This document shows, piece by piece, positions 9,430-19,077 of a stretch of 64,000 bases of DNA. Both the position numbers and the translations under genes were made by a program. Position 1 is the first letter of the stretch. The number at the start of each line of letters is the position of its first letter. The notes beneath the pieces were generated by a model. The model was not told the origin of the DNA, searched no databases, and worked only from the letters and a program-made list of their open reading frames with translations. Origin of the DNA: CAVDRM01 sp963611355. GTDB taxonomy: Bacteria; Bacillota; Clostridia; Christensenellales; Aristaeellaceae. Location: the NCBI GenBank assembly GCA_963611355.1, contig CAVDRM010000001.1, positions 124,001-188,000 of the forward strand, given 5' to 3'.

Positions 9430-9692
9430 ACCAACGTTTATATATGGAAGAAACGCTGTCCGCACACAGGCAACCGGGTGACAACCGACTGACAACCAGC
9501 TGTCAGCCAGGAACAATCCATGTCCCGACGGCGGTTGTCAATTGTCAGCCAAGTGACAACCAATGTCCGCGAATCGGCAGCCAAATGACAGCCAAGTGAC
9601 AACCAATGTCCGCGAATCGGCAGCCAAATGACAGCCAAGTGACAACCAATGTCCGCGAATCGGCAACCAAATGACAACCAAATGACAACCAG
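9430..9692. repeat. Nested tandem repeat: 43-bp period built from TGACARCC units
   Basis: Three consecutive units start at 9553, 9596 and 9639, exactly 43 bases apart; the first two are nearly identical and the third drifts. Each unit contains two shorter modules of the form AARTGACARCCA plus the spacer ATGTCCGCGAATCGG. The same TGACARCC core recurs irregularly on both sides, from about 9427 to 9692. Because 43 is not a multiple of three, the unit reads through all frames in turn, so the apparent Trp/Gly/Cys-rich open frames on the minus strand are by-products of the repeat. Confidence 0.85.
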
Positions 9693-9937
9693 GAAAAAAC
9701 CGACAGACGCAAAACAACAGCCGAAAAGCGCCATGCCCGAAGGCATGACGCGGCAGCAAGAACAGACTTTGGTATGCTTTTCTGTTTTACAGAATATCCG
9801 TGAGCGCATTGTCTGCGCTTTGTTTCCCGGGAAAAACAGAATGCGGTTCGGCAGGACGCTTGAAGGGATGCCTGACGGTCATGCGAAGCAGCGGCTCCGT
9901 CCTGCATCCGTTTCTTTCCGCCGGAGCGCGTCCCCCG

Positions 9938-11698
9938 TCAAGCCTGAAGATTGATTCGTTTGATTGCATCCATGTTGACCTTCGGGTTCCTGTTCATATC
10001 CAGCAGGCCGTTGACCTCCTGGAAGACATCGGTCAGCTGGGTGTAGCAGTACCCGCGGCAGGCGGGCAGGTGCTTGACGGCGGCGGTGATGGCCTCAAAG
10101 CGCTTGAGGAAGCTCTCCTCGTCCTGAGCGGCGCCGTTGTAGCCCCAGTTATCACCACCCGAATCCTTCTGCATGGCGATGCCGCCGTACTCGGTCAGCA
10201 GCATGGGCTTGCCGTGGTGATTGTAGCCGGCTGCGGTGCTCAGCTTAGCGCCGTCCGGCGCGCCGTCCCGCATGGTCTCGGCGGTTGCGTATTCGGGGCG
10301 AAGCTGCTCCGGCCACGCCGTATAGTCATGCACGGTAAACAGGTCGGTCGCGGCGTTTTCCCAGCCGTCGTTGCCGGAGACAAGGCGCGTGCCGTCCAGG
10401 GAATGCACCAGATGATAGAGCAAGTCCGAAAGCTCCCCGGCTTCCCTGTCCGTTTCGATGAAGGGCACGCCCCAAGACTCGTTGAGGGTCGCCCATGCGA
10501 TGAGGCAGGGGTGATTGTAGTCCCGCGCAATGGCCTCGGACAGGTCGCGCATCATGCCGCGCTTTTCCCTGTCCGTCAGCCAGTAGGCGCTCGGCAGCTC
10601 GCCCCAGACGACCAGGCCCAGCCTGTCCGCCCAATAGAGGTAGCGCGGGTCCTCGAACTTCTGATGCTTCCGCGCACCGTTGTAGCCCATGCGGATGGTC
10701 AGCTCGACGTCCCTGCGCAGCGCGTCGTCGCTCGGCGCGGTCAGCAGGCCGTCCGGCCAATAGCCCTGGTCCAGAATCAGGCGCTGGGTGAAGGGAGCGT
10801 TGTTCAGCAGCACATAGCCGTTCACCACGCGGATGTCGCGCATACCGAAGTATGTTTTTACCGTGTCGCAGACAGCGCCGTTCACGCCCGTTTCAATCGT
10901 CAGGTCATACAAATCGGGATGGTCGGGATGCCATGTATGGAAGCCCTCCAGCAGCTCGTTGTGCCGCAGGAACAGCTCCGCCCGCACAAGGCGGTCGGTC
11001 GTCACGGCGACCTCCTGCCTGGCGGCGGCAACGCCTTTGAAGGAGGCGGTCAAGCGGACAAAACCTTCTTTGGGCAGCTCGTTGAGGGTCAGTTCCGCAT
11101 AGAGAGAGCCGCTCTTCAGGCGGGGCGTCAGGCGGAAATCAACGGGGTAGTATTCCCCCACGCCCTCCAGCCAGACGCTCTGCCAGAGGCCGCTCATGGG
11201 CGTATACCAGCACGCAAACGGCTCCGGACGGAAGCTCTGCTTGCCGCGGGGCTGGTCAAAGTCCAGCCTGTCCTCGCAGCGGACATACAAGGTATATGCT
11301 TTATCTTCCTCGGTCAAATCGGTGACGTCAAAGGAAAACGGGGTGTAGCCGCCCTCGTGCCCGCCCAGATACTGCCCGTCCAGCCAGACATCGGCGCGGT
11401 AATCCGCCGCCCCGAAGTGCAGCAGACGGCGGAGGGGGCGAAGCGCTCCGGATACGGTGAACGTCCTTGCGTACCAGATGACGTCGCAGTGTTCCTTGTC
11501 CTTGACGCCGGACAGCTCGCTCTGATACGCGAAGGGGACTTCGATGGTCAGCGGCAATGCAGCGCCCCGATACCACTTGTCCCTGCGTCCCGTATTCTCC
11601 CTGTCAAAGCCGAAATGCCATGCGCCGTTCAGACTCTGCCATGCGGTGCGCTCCCTGTCCGGTCTCGGATGCTCAAAGCGCAAGGATGTTTGTTCCAT
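9938..11698 (-). CDS. Glycoside hydrolase family 2 enzyme (beta-galactosidase/beta-glucuronidase type)
   Basis: A cytoplasmic glycosidase that hydrolyses beta-linked galactosides or glucuronides by a retaining mechanism. The N-terminal jelly-roll sugar-binding domain begins with LNGAWHFGFD and contains IWYARTF and VWLDGQYLGGHEGGYTPF. An Ig-like middle domain follows, then a TIM barrel with the acid/base in WATLNESWG and the nucleophile in LLTEYGG. At 586 residues it has the minimal three-domain form, without a long C-terminal extension or signal peptide. The start lies just upstream of metK's end, 21 bases apart, so it may share the SAM-controlled transcript. Exact substrate cannot be told from sequence. 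Confidence 0.9.
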   Translation of the reverse strand: MEQTSLRFEHPRPDRERTAWQSLNGAWHFGFDRENTGRRDKWYRGAALPLTIEVPFAYQSELSGVKDKEHCDVIWYARTFTVSGALRPLRRLLHFGAADYRADVWLDGQYLGGHEGGYTPFSFDVTDLTEEDKAYTLYVRCEDRLDFDQPRGKQSFRPEPFACWYTPMSGLWQSVWLEGVGEYYPVDFRLTPRLKSGSLYAELTLNELPKEGFVRLTASFKGVAAARQEVAVTTDRLVRAELFLRHNELLEGFHTWHPDHPDLYDLTIETGVNGAVCDTVKTYFGMRDIRVVNGYVLLNNAPFTQRLILDQGYWPDGLLTAPSDDALRRDVELTIRMGYNGARKHQKFEDPRYLYWADRLGLVVWGELPSAYWLTDREKRGMMRDLSEAIARDYNHPCLIAWATLNESWGVPFIETDREAGELSDLLYHLVHSLDGTRLVSGNDGWENAATDLFTVHDYTAWPEQLRPEYATAETMRDGAPDGAKLSTAAGYNHHGKPMLLTEYGGIAMQKDSGGDNWGYNGAAQDEESFLKRFEAITAAVKHLPACRGYCYTQLTDVFQEVNGLLDMNRNPKVNMDAIKRINLQA

Positions 11699-11719
11699 AA
11701 TTTCCCTCCGATGATTGTT

Positions 11720-12892
<1,173 letters not shown>

Positions 12893-12951
12893 GCAAAGTC
12901 CTTTCCGATGCCAAACGCATCCTTGTGCTGTGCTGAATACCCGTCCTCCGC

Positions 12952-12986
12952 AAAAAAATTCGCTTGCAGCGCAAGGCTCAAGCGAA
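12952..12986 (-). terminator. Riboswitch expression-platform terminator of metK
   Basis: On the minus strand TTCGCTTG (12979-12986) pairs with CAAGCGAA (12959-12966), followed immediately by seven T residues. It lies between the SAM aptamer and the metK start, as expected for SAM-dependent termination. Confidence 0.88.
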
Positions 12987-13006
12987 CAAACCACCGTTTC
13001 TTTGCG

Positions 13007-13111
13007 CCTTATCTGCCAGCGCGTCGCCGCACTGCTGGAATTAGCACCTTGCACGTATCGTGCCGGTTGCCGGGCTTCATCGGGCCAGTCCCTCAGCCGC
13101 TCTGGATAAGG
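13007..13111 (-). ncRNA. SAM-I (S-box) riboswitch
   Basis: On the minus strand the aptamer opens with CTTATCCAGAG and carries the conserved core GGGACTGGCCCGATGAAGCC, then CGGCAACC, the joining segment GGTGCTAATTCC and the closing AGATAAG that pairs with the first strand. This is the standard S-box arrangement. SAM binding would favour the downstream terminator and shut off metK. Confidence 0.96.
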
Positions 13112-13128
13112 TATTCAGTTCGGTGCAT

Positions 13129-13157
13129 ATTATAGCGTGTTCCGCACGGGATGTCAA
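13129..13157 (-). promoter_or_regulatory. Sigma-A promoter of the metK leader
   Basis: Perfect consensus TTGACA (13152-13157) and TATAAT (13129-13134) on the minus strand with a 17-base spacer, about 18 bases upstream of the riboswitch. Confidence 0.92.
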
Positions 13158-13274
13158 TACGCCGAGAAAGAATTCGGAGGGAGGGGGAATGATTCGTAAA
13201 ACATGAACGGAACGGAAACAGAGAGCGGGAGCACACCGCATCCTCCGCTCTTTGCTTTTGCTCCCTGCCTGCCG

Positions 13275-13532
13275 TCATTCCTCCAGCAGCAGGCCCTTCA
13301 GCGCCTCCGCAGCGGCGGCCTCGTCCGGCCCGTCGCACTGGATGGTGACGTTTTCGTCCACGAAGCCCAGAGAAAGAAGACCGAGCATGGACTTGGCGTT
13401 AATCGTCCGAGAGCCGGACAAAATCATCAGCCGCGCCTTAAAGCGGCCGGTCACGGAAACAAGATGCTCGACCCGCGCCCGCGTGAACGGGGTGTTGCGG
13501 GGCATTAAAGAAAGCCGAATCAAAAGCCTCAC
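13275..13532 (-). CDS. HPr-like regulatory protein lacking the active-site His (Crh-like)
   Basis: An 85-residue HPr-fold protein. The regulatory serine region is intact (INAKSMLGLLSLG), as is the C-terminal DEAAAAEAL. Where HPr has GLHARPA with the phosphorylated His15, this protein reads PFTRARVE, so it cannot carry a PTS phosphoryl group. Bacillus Crh likewise lacks His15 and works through Ser46-P with CcpA. Its position directly behind whiA (overlap of 4 bases) matches the yvcL-crh order of Bacillus, which strengthens the Crh reading. Function in carbon catabolite control is inferred. Confidence 0.8.
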   Translation of the reverse strand: MRLLIRLSLMPRNTPFTRARVEHLVSVTGRFKARLMILSGSRTINAKSMLGLLSLGFVDENVTIQCDGPDEAAAAEALKGLLLEE

Positions 13533-14479
13533 TGACCTTTCGTATGTTGCTGTTCTGCAATCATTGCCATCAGCCTTTGCAGCCGATGGTGAACGCCGGA
13601 TTTGCCGATGGGGGGCTGCAAAAGCGCGCCGAGCTGCTCCAGGGACGCATCGGGGTTGAGCATCCGCGCCCGCGCAATGTCCTGCAAGCCCTTGGGCAGC
13701 GCACTCAGCCCGTTGTTCAGGGAATAGTCCCGAATCAGCGCCGCCTGTTTTTCGGCGGCCTGAAGCTGCTTTTTAACGTTGGCCGTATCGCAGTTGATGG
13801 CGCGGTTGGCCTGCCCGCGCACGGAGCGCCGGATGCGGATTTCCTCCATATCCAAAAGCGCCTTGGGTGCGCCCATCAGCGCCAGCAGCGCCGCCACCTC
13901 ATCGCCGGATTTCACATAAACGACCGTGCTGCCCCTGCGCAGGACGGTGTGCGCCGTGACGCCGCATTTTTCAAGGATGGAGCAGAGCGACTCCGCCCGC
14001 TCTCCGCTCGCCGCGGTAAATTCGATGCGGTAGCCCTTTTCAGGATTGTCCATCGCCCCCGCGCCCAAAAACGCGCCGCGCAGAAAGGCTTGACGGCAGC
14101 ACCTTTTTGACAGGGCGGCACGCGGCACGCCGCGAAACACATCGCCCGTCTCGCCCGCCTTCAGCATATGCAGGGCGATTAAAAGCCGCCTTGCCTCCTG
14201 CTCCTGAACCGTCAGGGTCAGTATCCTGCGCCCGCCCAGACGCGGGTTGATATGGTACTGCACGACGGGGAGCATATTCAGCCTGTATTTGAGGAGCAGA
14301 AAGATGCGCTTGGCCAGCGCCGCGTTTTCGACCGCGTACCGCACCTGCACGCGCCCGCCGCCCTTTAAGATGAGCGACCCGCGAGCCTGCGTCAGGGCGC
14401 TCAGCTCGCTCAGCATACAGCAGAGCTTTTCGGGCTTTCCGTGCATCAGCTCCTGCTTCACCTGCTCGGAAAAGGTCAT
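13529..14479 (-). CDS. whiA: DNA-binding protein WhiA (sporulation/division regulator family)
   Basis: WhiA proteins combine a degenerate LAGLIDADG homing-endonuclease fold with a C-terminal helix-turn-helix and affect cell division and chromosome segregation in Gram-positives. The N-terminus MTFSEQVKQELMH, the central AFLRGAFLGAGAM and the C-terminal HTH segment LEQLGALLQPPIGKSGVHHRLQRL are typical, and 316 residues is the usual length. It overlaps murB upstream and the crh-like gene downstream by 4 bases each. The usual rapZ and yvcK neighbours are absent between murB and whiA. Confidence 0.95.
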   Translation of the reverse strand: MTFSEQVKQELMHGKPEKLCCMLSELSALTQARGSLILKGGGRVQVRYAVENAALAKRIFLLLKYRLNMLPVVQYHINPRLGGRRILTLTVQEQEARRLLIALHMLKAGETGDVFRGVPRAALSKRCCRQAFLRGAFLGAGAMDNPEKGYRIEFTAASGERAESLCSILEKCGVTAHTVLRRGSTVVYVKSGDEVAALLALMGAPKALLDMEEIRIRRSVRGQANRAINCDTANVKKQLQAAEKQAALIRDYSLNNGLSALPKGLQDIARARMLNPDASLEQLGALLQPPIGKSGVHHRLQRLMAMIAEQQHTKGQ

Positions 14480-15381
14480 TTTTCACGCCCCACGATGCGC
14501 ACCTCCGGCTCCAAGGAAACGCCGGACATTGTGAACACGCGCTCCTGGATCCGGCTGACCAGCGCCAAAATATCGGAAGCCGCCGCACGGCCTTTGTTGA
14601 TGATAAAGCCCGCGTGCTTTTCGCTGACGGCGGCATCGCCGACCGAAAAGCCCTTGAGCCCCGCCTGTTCTATCAGCGCGCCTGCAAAATGCCCTTCGGG
14701 ACGCTTGAAGAACGAGCCTGCGCTCGGATAGCGGAGCGGTTGCTTATCGCGCCTGCGGGCGTTCAAATCGTTCATGGCGCTGCGAATCGCTTCTTGATCG
14801 CCAAAGCGCAGAGAAAGCACTGCCTCCAGCACGAGGCCGCCCGTTTCCATGACGCAGCTGTGCCGATAGGAAAAATCCATTTCATCGCCGGACAGCACGC
14901 GAAGCGCTCCGTTTTCCAGGACCGCTGCCTGACGGACGACCTGCTTCATTTCGCCGCCGTACGCGCCCGCGTTCATGAACACGGCGCCGCCCAGAGAGCC
15001 GGGAATGCCGCCCGCAAATTCAAGGCCGGTCAGCCCCTGCTCCAAGGCCGTGTGCGCCAGGGCGCTCAGCATCGCGCCTGCCTGTGCGCGAATCTCGCAG
15101 CCCTGAACAGAGATATCGGAAAAGTCCTCGCCCATGTGCAGCACAAGCCCCTCGATGCCGCCATCGCGCACAAGAAGGTTGCTGCCGTGCCCCAGCACAA
15201 GCACGGGCGTATCCGTCTCCCGTGCGGCCTTCAGGCAGGCGCTGATATCCCCGACAGAGCGGACGGAAACGAAATAATCCGCGCATCCGCCCACACGCAG
15301 GGTCGTATGCTGCGACATCGGAACGTTTTGACGGCAGATAAGGTCGGGCGCGTAGGTCTTCAGCGCCTGCAAAAAGCTCAT
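14476..15381 (-). CDS. murB: UDP-N-acetylenolpyruvoylglucosamine reductase
   Basis: FAD/NADPH enzyme that completes UDP-N-acetylmuramate in peptidoglycan synthesis. FAD-binding motifs include TTLRVGG, VLGHGSNLLVRDGG and FAGGIPGSLGGAVFMNAGAYG. The catalytic-site segments RYPSAGSFFKRP and KHAGFIINKG near the C-terminus mark the type II (Gram-positive) form. I start at MSFLQALK, where GAAGGAGAG lies about 9 bases upstream. The stop overlaps the whiA start. Confidence 0.96.
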   Translation of the reverse strand: MSFLQALKTYAPDLICRQNVPMSQHTTLRVGGCADYFVSVRSVGDISACLKAARETDTPVLVLGHGSNLLVRDGGIEGLVLHMGEDFSDISVQGCEIRAQAGAMLSALAHTALEQGLTGLEFAGGIPGSLGGAVFMNAGAYGGEMKQVVRQAAVLENGALRVLSGDEMDFSYRHSCVMETGGLVLEAVLSLRFGDQEAIRSAMNDLNARRRDKQPLRYPSAGSFFKRPEGHFAGALIEQAGLKGFSVGDAAVSEKHAGFIINKGRAAASDILALVSRIQERVFTMSGVSLEPEVRIVGREK

Positions 15382-15412
15382 GGAACGGTCTCTCCTTCGC
15401 AATTCGACTTTT

Positions 15413-15441
15413 ATTATACCAAAAAATACACACGGAGGCAA
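15413..15441 (-). promoter_or_regulatory. Promoter of the murB-whiA-crh operon
   Basis: TTGCCT (15436-15441) and TATAAT (15413-15418) with a 17-base spacer, about 32 bases before the murB start. The -35 lies in the terminator hairpin of the upstream manA gene. Confidence 0.7.
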
Positions 15442-15453
15442 GCGCTTCCGTGT
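15421..15453 (-). terminator. Terminator behind manA
   Basis: On the minus strand ACACGGA pairs with TCCGTGT around the loop AGCGCTTGCC, followed by GTATTTTTT. It shares bases with the murB promoter, a compact arrangement. Confidence 0.7.
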
Positions 15454-15482
15454 ATATTTAATAGAATGTTTACAATAAAGGG

Positions 15483-16445
15483 TTACCGCACGGTCGGATA
15501 AGCCAGCAGATATTCCGGGCCGGTCAACGAAAGCGTGAAGCCGTCCGCGGGAAGCAGGGCCGTTTCACCGGCCTTCAGACGCATAGCCCCGCTCTGCCAC
15601 GTTATGTCTCCGTCCGACAGCGCCGTCAGGATGGAAAAGCGCCGCGTGTCCGGCCAAAACGCCATGCTCCGGCAGCGCTTCAGCCGCTCCAAGCCGAAAT
15701 AAGGGGTGTCCAGCAGGCGCTCACGGCAGCCGGCCGAATCGTCCTGCATCATCACCGCCTGCACCGCGTTCGGGCACAGGCCGACGTCCGTCACGTCCAG
15801 CGCCTTGTCAAGGTGCAGCGCCCGCTTACGGCCGTCCCTGCCGCGCCGCTCCCAGTCGTAAAAGCGGTAGGTCACATCACTGGACTGCTGAATTTCATAC
15901 AGCAGGATGCCTTTGCCGATGGCGTGTACCATGCCGGAGGGGATGAAGTAGGTCTCCCCCGCCCGGACAGCGACCGAGCGCAGGCATTTTTCCACCGCCG
16001 CGCCCTGCATGGAGGCTTCGCGGAGCTGCGCACGGGTCGTGCCCGGCTGAACGCCGTAGATGAGCCGAGCGTCCGGCTCTGCCCGCAGGATGACCCACGC
16101 CTCCGTTTTGCCGAGCTTTTGCTCGACACGGGCGGCATAATCGTCATCCGGATGCACCTGAACGCTCAGCGTGTCCCGCGCATCCAAGAGCTTCAAAAGC
16201 AGCGGAAACGCGCCGCAGACGGCCGTGCCCGTCAGCGCTGCGCCGTACCGCTCGATGAGCGCCGGCAGGGGCGTGCCGCTTGCATCGCGGCTTTCAAGGC
16301 CGGGGATGGCGCTGACCTCCAGCGCCTCGCCCGTCCGCGCATCGGGGATGCTTTTTCCGAACACCCGCGCAAGCCCGTCGCCGCCCCACGGGGTCGCCGC
16401 GCCGAAGCGATAGGCAGGGGTCATTTTGATTGGCGGAAGTGACAT
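15483..16445 (-). CDS. manA: Mannose-6-phosphate isomerase, class I
   Basis: Interconverts mannose 6-phosphate and fructose 6-phosphate in the cytoplasm. The cupin metal-site motifs are visible: LSVQVHPDDDYA, the Glu of GKTEAWVIL, and YFIPSGMVHAIGKG, which supplies a His. The Firmicutes-type short form of about 320 residues matches. RBS AAAGGAG stands 7 bases before the ATG. It lies 90 bases downstream of pepV on the same strand, then a terminator follows. Confidence 0.94.
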   Translation of the reverse strand: MSLPPIKMTPAYRFGAATPWGGDGLARVFGKSIPDARTGEALEVSAIPGLESRDASGTPLPALIERYGAALTGTAVCGAFPLLLKLLDARDTLSVQVHPDDDYAARVEQKLGKTEAWVILRAEPDARLIYGVQPGTTRAQLREASMQGAAVEKCLRSVAVRAGETYFIPSGMVHAIGKGILLYEIQQSSDVTYRFYDWERRGRDGRKRALHLDKALDVTDVGLCPNAVQAVMMQDDSAGCRERLLDTPYFGLERLKRCRSMAFWPDTRRFSILTALSDGDITWQSGAMRLKAGETALLPADGFTLSLTGPEYLLAYPTVR

Positions 16446-16534
16446 GGCAGCTCCTTTCGGAAAAGAACGGAGAGAGCGTAAAAACGCAATAAGCTAACGC
16501 TTTGGACAAATCTTCAGCATCGGAGCGATGCGGA

Positions 16535-17896
16535 TTACTTCGCCGCCAGCTTCAAAATGGCATAGGTGAAAATCCGCAGATTCTTTTTCAGGCTGTCAAC
16601 GGAAATATATTCATCCGCCTGATGCGCCATCTCCTGTTCGCCGGGGAACAGCGCGCCGAAGGCAACGCCTTCCTCCAGGCATTTGGCGTAGGTGCCGCCG
16701 CCGATGGCAAAGGCATAGCCCTGCTGACCCGTCACCTCGGTGTAAGCGCTCAGGAGGCTCTGCACCAGCTCGCTGTCCGCGTCCACATAGTGCGCGTCAT
16801 GGCCGCCCAAGCCGACGACGCGCACATCGGGCAGGCTGCGCCCAATCATCTTCACCAGCGCGTCTGGGTCAGCCAGAATGGGGCAGCGGATATCCAAGGT
16901 GGCAAAGACCTTTTCCTTGTCCACACGGATGATGCCCATGCTGCACGTCAGCTTGCCGGACACCTTGTCCTCCATCCGGATTTTCAGCCCCTCGCCGTCA
17001 TAGGTCAGGCCGATTTTGTCCGCCAGCGATGCCAGCATACCCTGCACGCCCAGCTTTTTCAGCACCAGCAGCATCTGCCCGATGGCGTTGCGGCCATACT
17101 CCGGCATGGCGGCATGACCCGGAATGCCCTCCGTATGAATACGTACAGTGCCGTCTTCCGCCTTCGCATCAACGGGGAAGCCGAAATCCGTGCCGTTGAT
17201 GCGGTCTGCCAGCGCCTGACCGCCCGCGACCACGGCGACGGCCTGACCGGGGATGACATTGTAGCGCTCGCCCACGTTGAAGGACAGCACCTCAAGCCCG
17301 CTGCGGTCGTTTTCGCCGTGCAGCTCGACATGCAGGCCACCCTTTTCAATGTTGATGAGCGGGTAATCCGCATCCGGAGAGAAGCCCTGCCGCGGCATTT
17401 CGACCTTGGTCTTGTAATAATCAATATCCGCCCAGCCGCTCTCCTCGTCCGTGCCGAGGATGAGGCGCACCTTGCGCTTTAAGGGCACGCCGGAAAGCTG
17501 CACGGCCTTCATCGCATACAGCGCCGCCGCAACGGGACCCTTATCGTCCGCCGTGCCGCGGCCGAAAATTTTTCCGTCCGAAATTTCGGCGGAAAAGGGC
17601 TGCTTCGTCCAGCCGTCGCCCACGGGGACGACATCCAGGTGTCCCAAAATCGCCAGCGCGTCCTTCGTATCGCCCTCGCCCAAATCGGCATGGCCGGCAT
17701 AGCCGTCCACGTTCTCCGTCCGGAAGCCCAGCTCCTCGCAGGTCCTCAGCGCCAAATCCAGCGCCTCCCGCGCCGGACGGCCAAAGGGTGCGCCGTCCTC
17801 CGGCTCGCCCTTCACGCTCGGCACGCGAATCCACCTGCACAAGGTATCCAGCATGGGCTGCTCCAGGGACGCGATAATTTTCTCCATATCCTGCAT
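16535..17896 (-). CDS. pepV: Dipeptidase PepV-like (M20 family metallopeptidase)
   Basis: Cytoplasmic di-zinc aminopeptidase that splits dipeptides, fitting the peptide-import genes of this window. Metal-site motifs are LGHLDVVPVG (His, Asp), GRGTADDKGP (bridging Asp) and LGTDEESGW (catalytic Glu). The C-terminal part has GGGTYAKCLEEGVAFG, specific for the PepV subgroup. At 453 residues it has the normal length of 460-470. The start follows a perfect AAGGAGG 8 bases upstream. It is 14 bases downstream of the PatB-type gene. Confidence 0.94.
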   Translation of the reverse strand: MQDMEKIIASLEQPMLDTLCRWIRVPSVKGEPEDGAPFGRPAREALDLALRTCEELGFRTENVDGYAGHADLGEGDTKDALAILGHLDVVPVGDGWTKQPFSAEISDGKIFGRGTADDKGPVAAALYAMKAVQLSGVPLKRKVRLILGTDEESGWADIDYYKTKVEMPRQGFSPDADYPLINIEKGGLHVELHGENDRSGLEVLSFNVGERYNVIPGQAVAVVAGGQALADRINGTDFGFPVDAKAEDGTVRIHTEGIPGHAAMPEYGRNAIGQMLLVLKKLGVQGMLASLADKIGLTYDGEGLKIRMEDKVSGKLTCSMGIIRVDKEKVFATLDIRCPILADPDALVKMIGRSLPDVRVVGLGGHDAHYVDADSELVQSLLSAYTEVTGQQGYAFAIGGGTYAKCLEEGVAFGALFPGEQEMAHQADEYISVDSLKKNLRIFTYAILKLAAK

Positions 17897-17910
17897 AGGT
17901 CATATCCTCC

Positions 17911-19077
17911 TTATTCATTCATGGCGTCTGCCAAACGCTTCATTCCCTCTTCAAGCTGCGTGCGCGGGCAGCCGAAGTTGACGCGCACAAAGCCGTCCCC
18001 TTCCCTGCCGAAGAACGTGCCTCCCGTGAACGCCACGCCGTGCGCAGCGGCCTTCTGCAAGATTTCCTCGGTCGTCAGGCCGTAGGCGGTCATATCCAGC
18101 CACGCCAGATAGGTCGCCTCCACGGGGGTCATTTTGGCCTTGGGAAGCAGGCGGGCGACCATGCCCCTAAGCGCCTCGGCATTGTCCTTAAGGTATATCA
18201 GCAGCGCGTCCAGCCAGTCATCGCACCGCAAATAGGCGGCGCGTGTCGCGCAGAGAGCAAAAATGTTGCCGCAGGCCGCGCCGACGCGCCGCAGCTCATC
18301 CTTCATCCGCTCCAGCACTTCCTTGTTTCTGGACATAGCCATCGCCTGCTGGAGCCCGGCGATATTGAAGGTCTTGCTGGCGCTCATAAAGCACAGCACC
18401 TTGTCCTCCGGCGCGGCCAGCTCCAGGAGGGAGACAAAGCGATGGGGCGCATACACGAACTCCGCGTGAATCTCATCCGCCGCCAGCACGGCATCGTAGG
18501 CGCGGGTGAGGGAAAGCACCTTTTGAAGCTCGTCCCTCGTCCAGACGCGGGAAACGGGGTTATGCGGGCTGCAAAGCATCACCAGCTTTACGCCGCTCCT
18601 TAAAATTTCCTCCAGCCTCGCAAAGTCGATGGCATAGCGTCCGTTTTCGTCCTTTTTCAATTCGCAGCGCTCCGTCACGCGGCCGTTATCCTCAACGGCA
18701 AAATAGAAAGGGCCGTAGACGGGCGTGAAGATGCACACGCGGTCGCCCTCTTTGCTGAAGGCGCGGACAGCGTTGCGCAGCCCCGTCACCACGCAGGGCA
18801 TCATGGCCGTCTCCTCCGGCTTCAGGGCGATGGCATGGCGGCGCATGACAAAATCGCACAGCGCCTGCGCGTCCTCCTCCCCTGCCATGGTATAACCGTA
18901 GCAGGGATGGGCGGCGCGTTCCGAAACGGCCTGACGAATCGGCTCTGCGCACGCAAAGTCCATGTCGGCGACCCACAGCGGAATCGTGTCTTTGGGGCAG
19001 GCCGATGCGTTATCCCATTTTTCGCAGGCGGTGTTCCGCCTGTCCAAGCCCTTGTCGAAAAACTCCCGATTGTACAT
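17911..19077 (-). CDS. patB: PLP-dependent C-S lyase/aminotransferase, MalY-PatB family
   Basis: Fold-type I PLP enzyme of the MalY/PatB group, which releases homocysteine or thiols from cystathionine and S-conjugates. The N-terminal PLWVADMDF is diagnostic for the group. Further motifs are MLCSPHNPVSRVW (PLP-phenol contacts), DEIHAEF and SASKTFNIAGLQ with the Schiff-base Lys. The 388-residue length is normal. The start codon overlaps the stop of the upstream methyltransferase (TAATG), indicating coupling. Cystathionine beta-lyase is the likeliest activity. Confidence 0.9.
   Translation of the reverse strand: MYNREFFDKGLDRRNTACEKWDNASACPKDTIPLWVADMDFACAEPIRQAVSERAAHPCYGYTMAGEEDAQALCDFVMRRHAIALKPEETAMMPCVVTGLRNAVRAFSKEGDRVCIFTPVYGPFYFAVEDNGRVTERCELKKDENGRYAIDFARLEEILRSGVKLVMLCSPHNPVSRVWTRDELQKVLSLTRAYDAVLAADEIHAEFVYAPHRFVSLLELAAPEDKVLCFMSASKTFNIAGLQQAMAMSRNKEVLERMKDELRRVGAACGNIFALCATRAAYLRCDDWLDALLIYLKDNAEALRGMVARLLPKAKMTPVEATYLAWLDMTAYGLTTEEILQKAAAHGVAFTGGTFFGREGDGFVRVNFGCPRTQLEEGMKRLADAMNE

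Noticed and set aside
9553..9692. Possible CRISPR array
   Set aside because: The repeats are continuous with no unique spacers, the period is 43 bases and no cas genes are nearby.
9438..9954. Several overlapping frames on both strands across the tandem repeat, some Trp/Cys-rich
   Set aside because: They all come from the 43-base repeat read in different frames; no ribosome sites or domain motifs.
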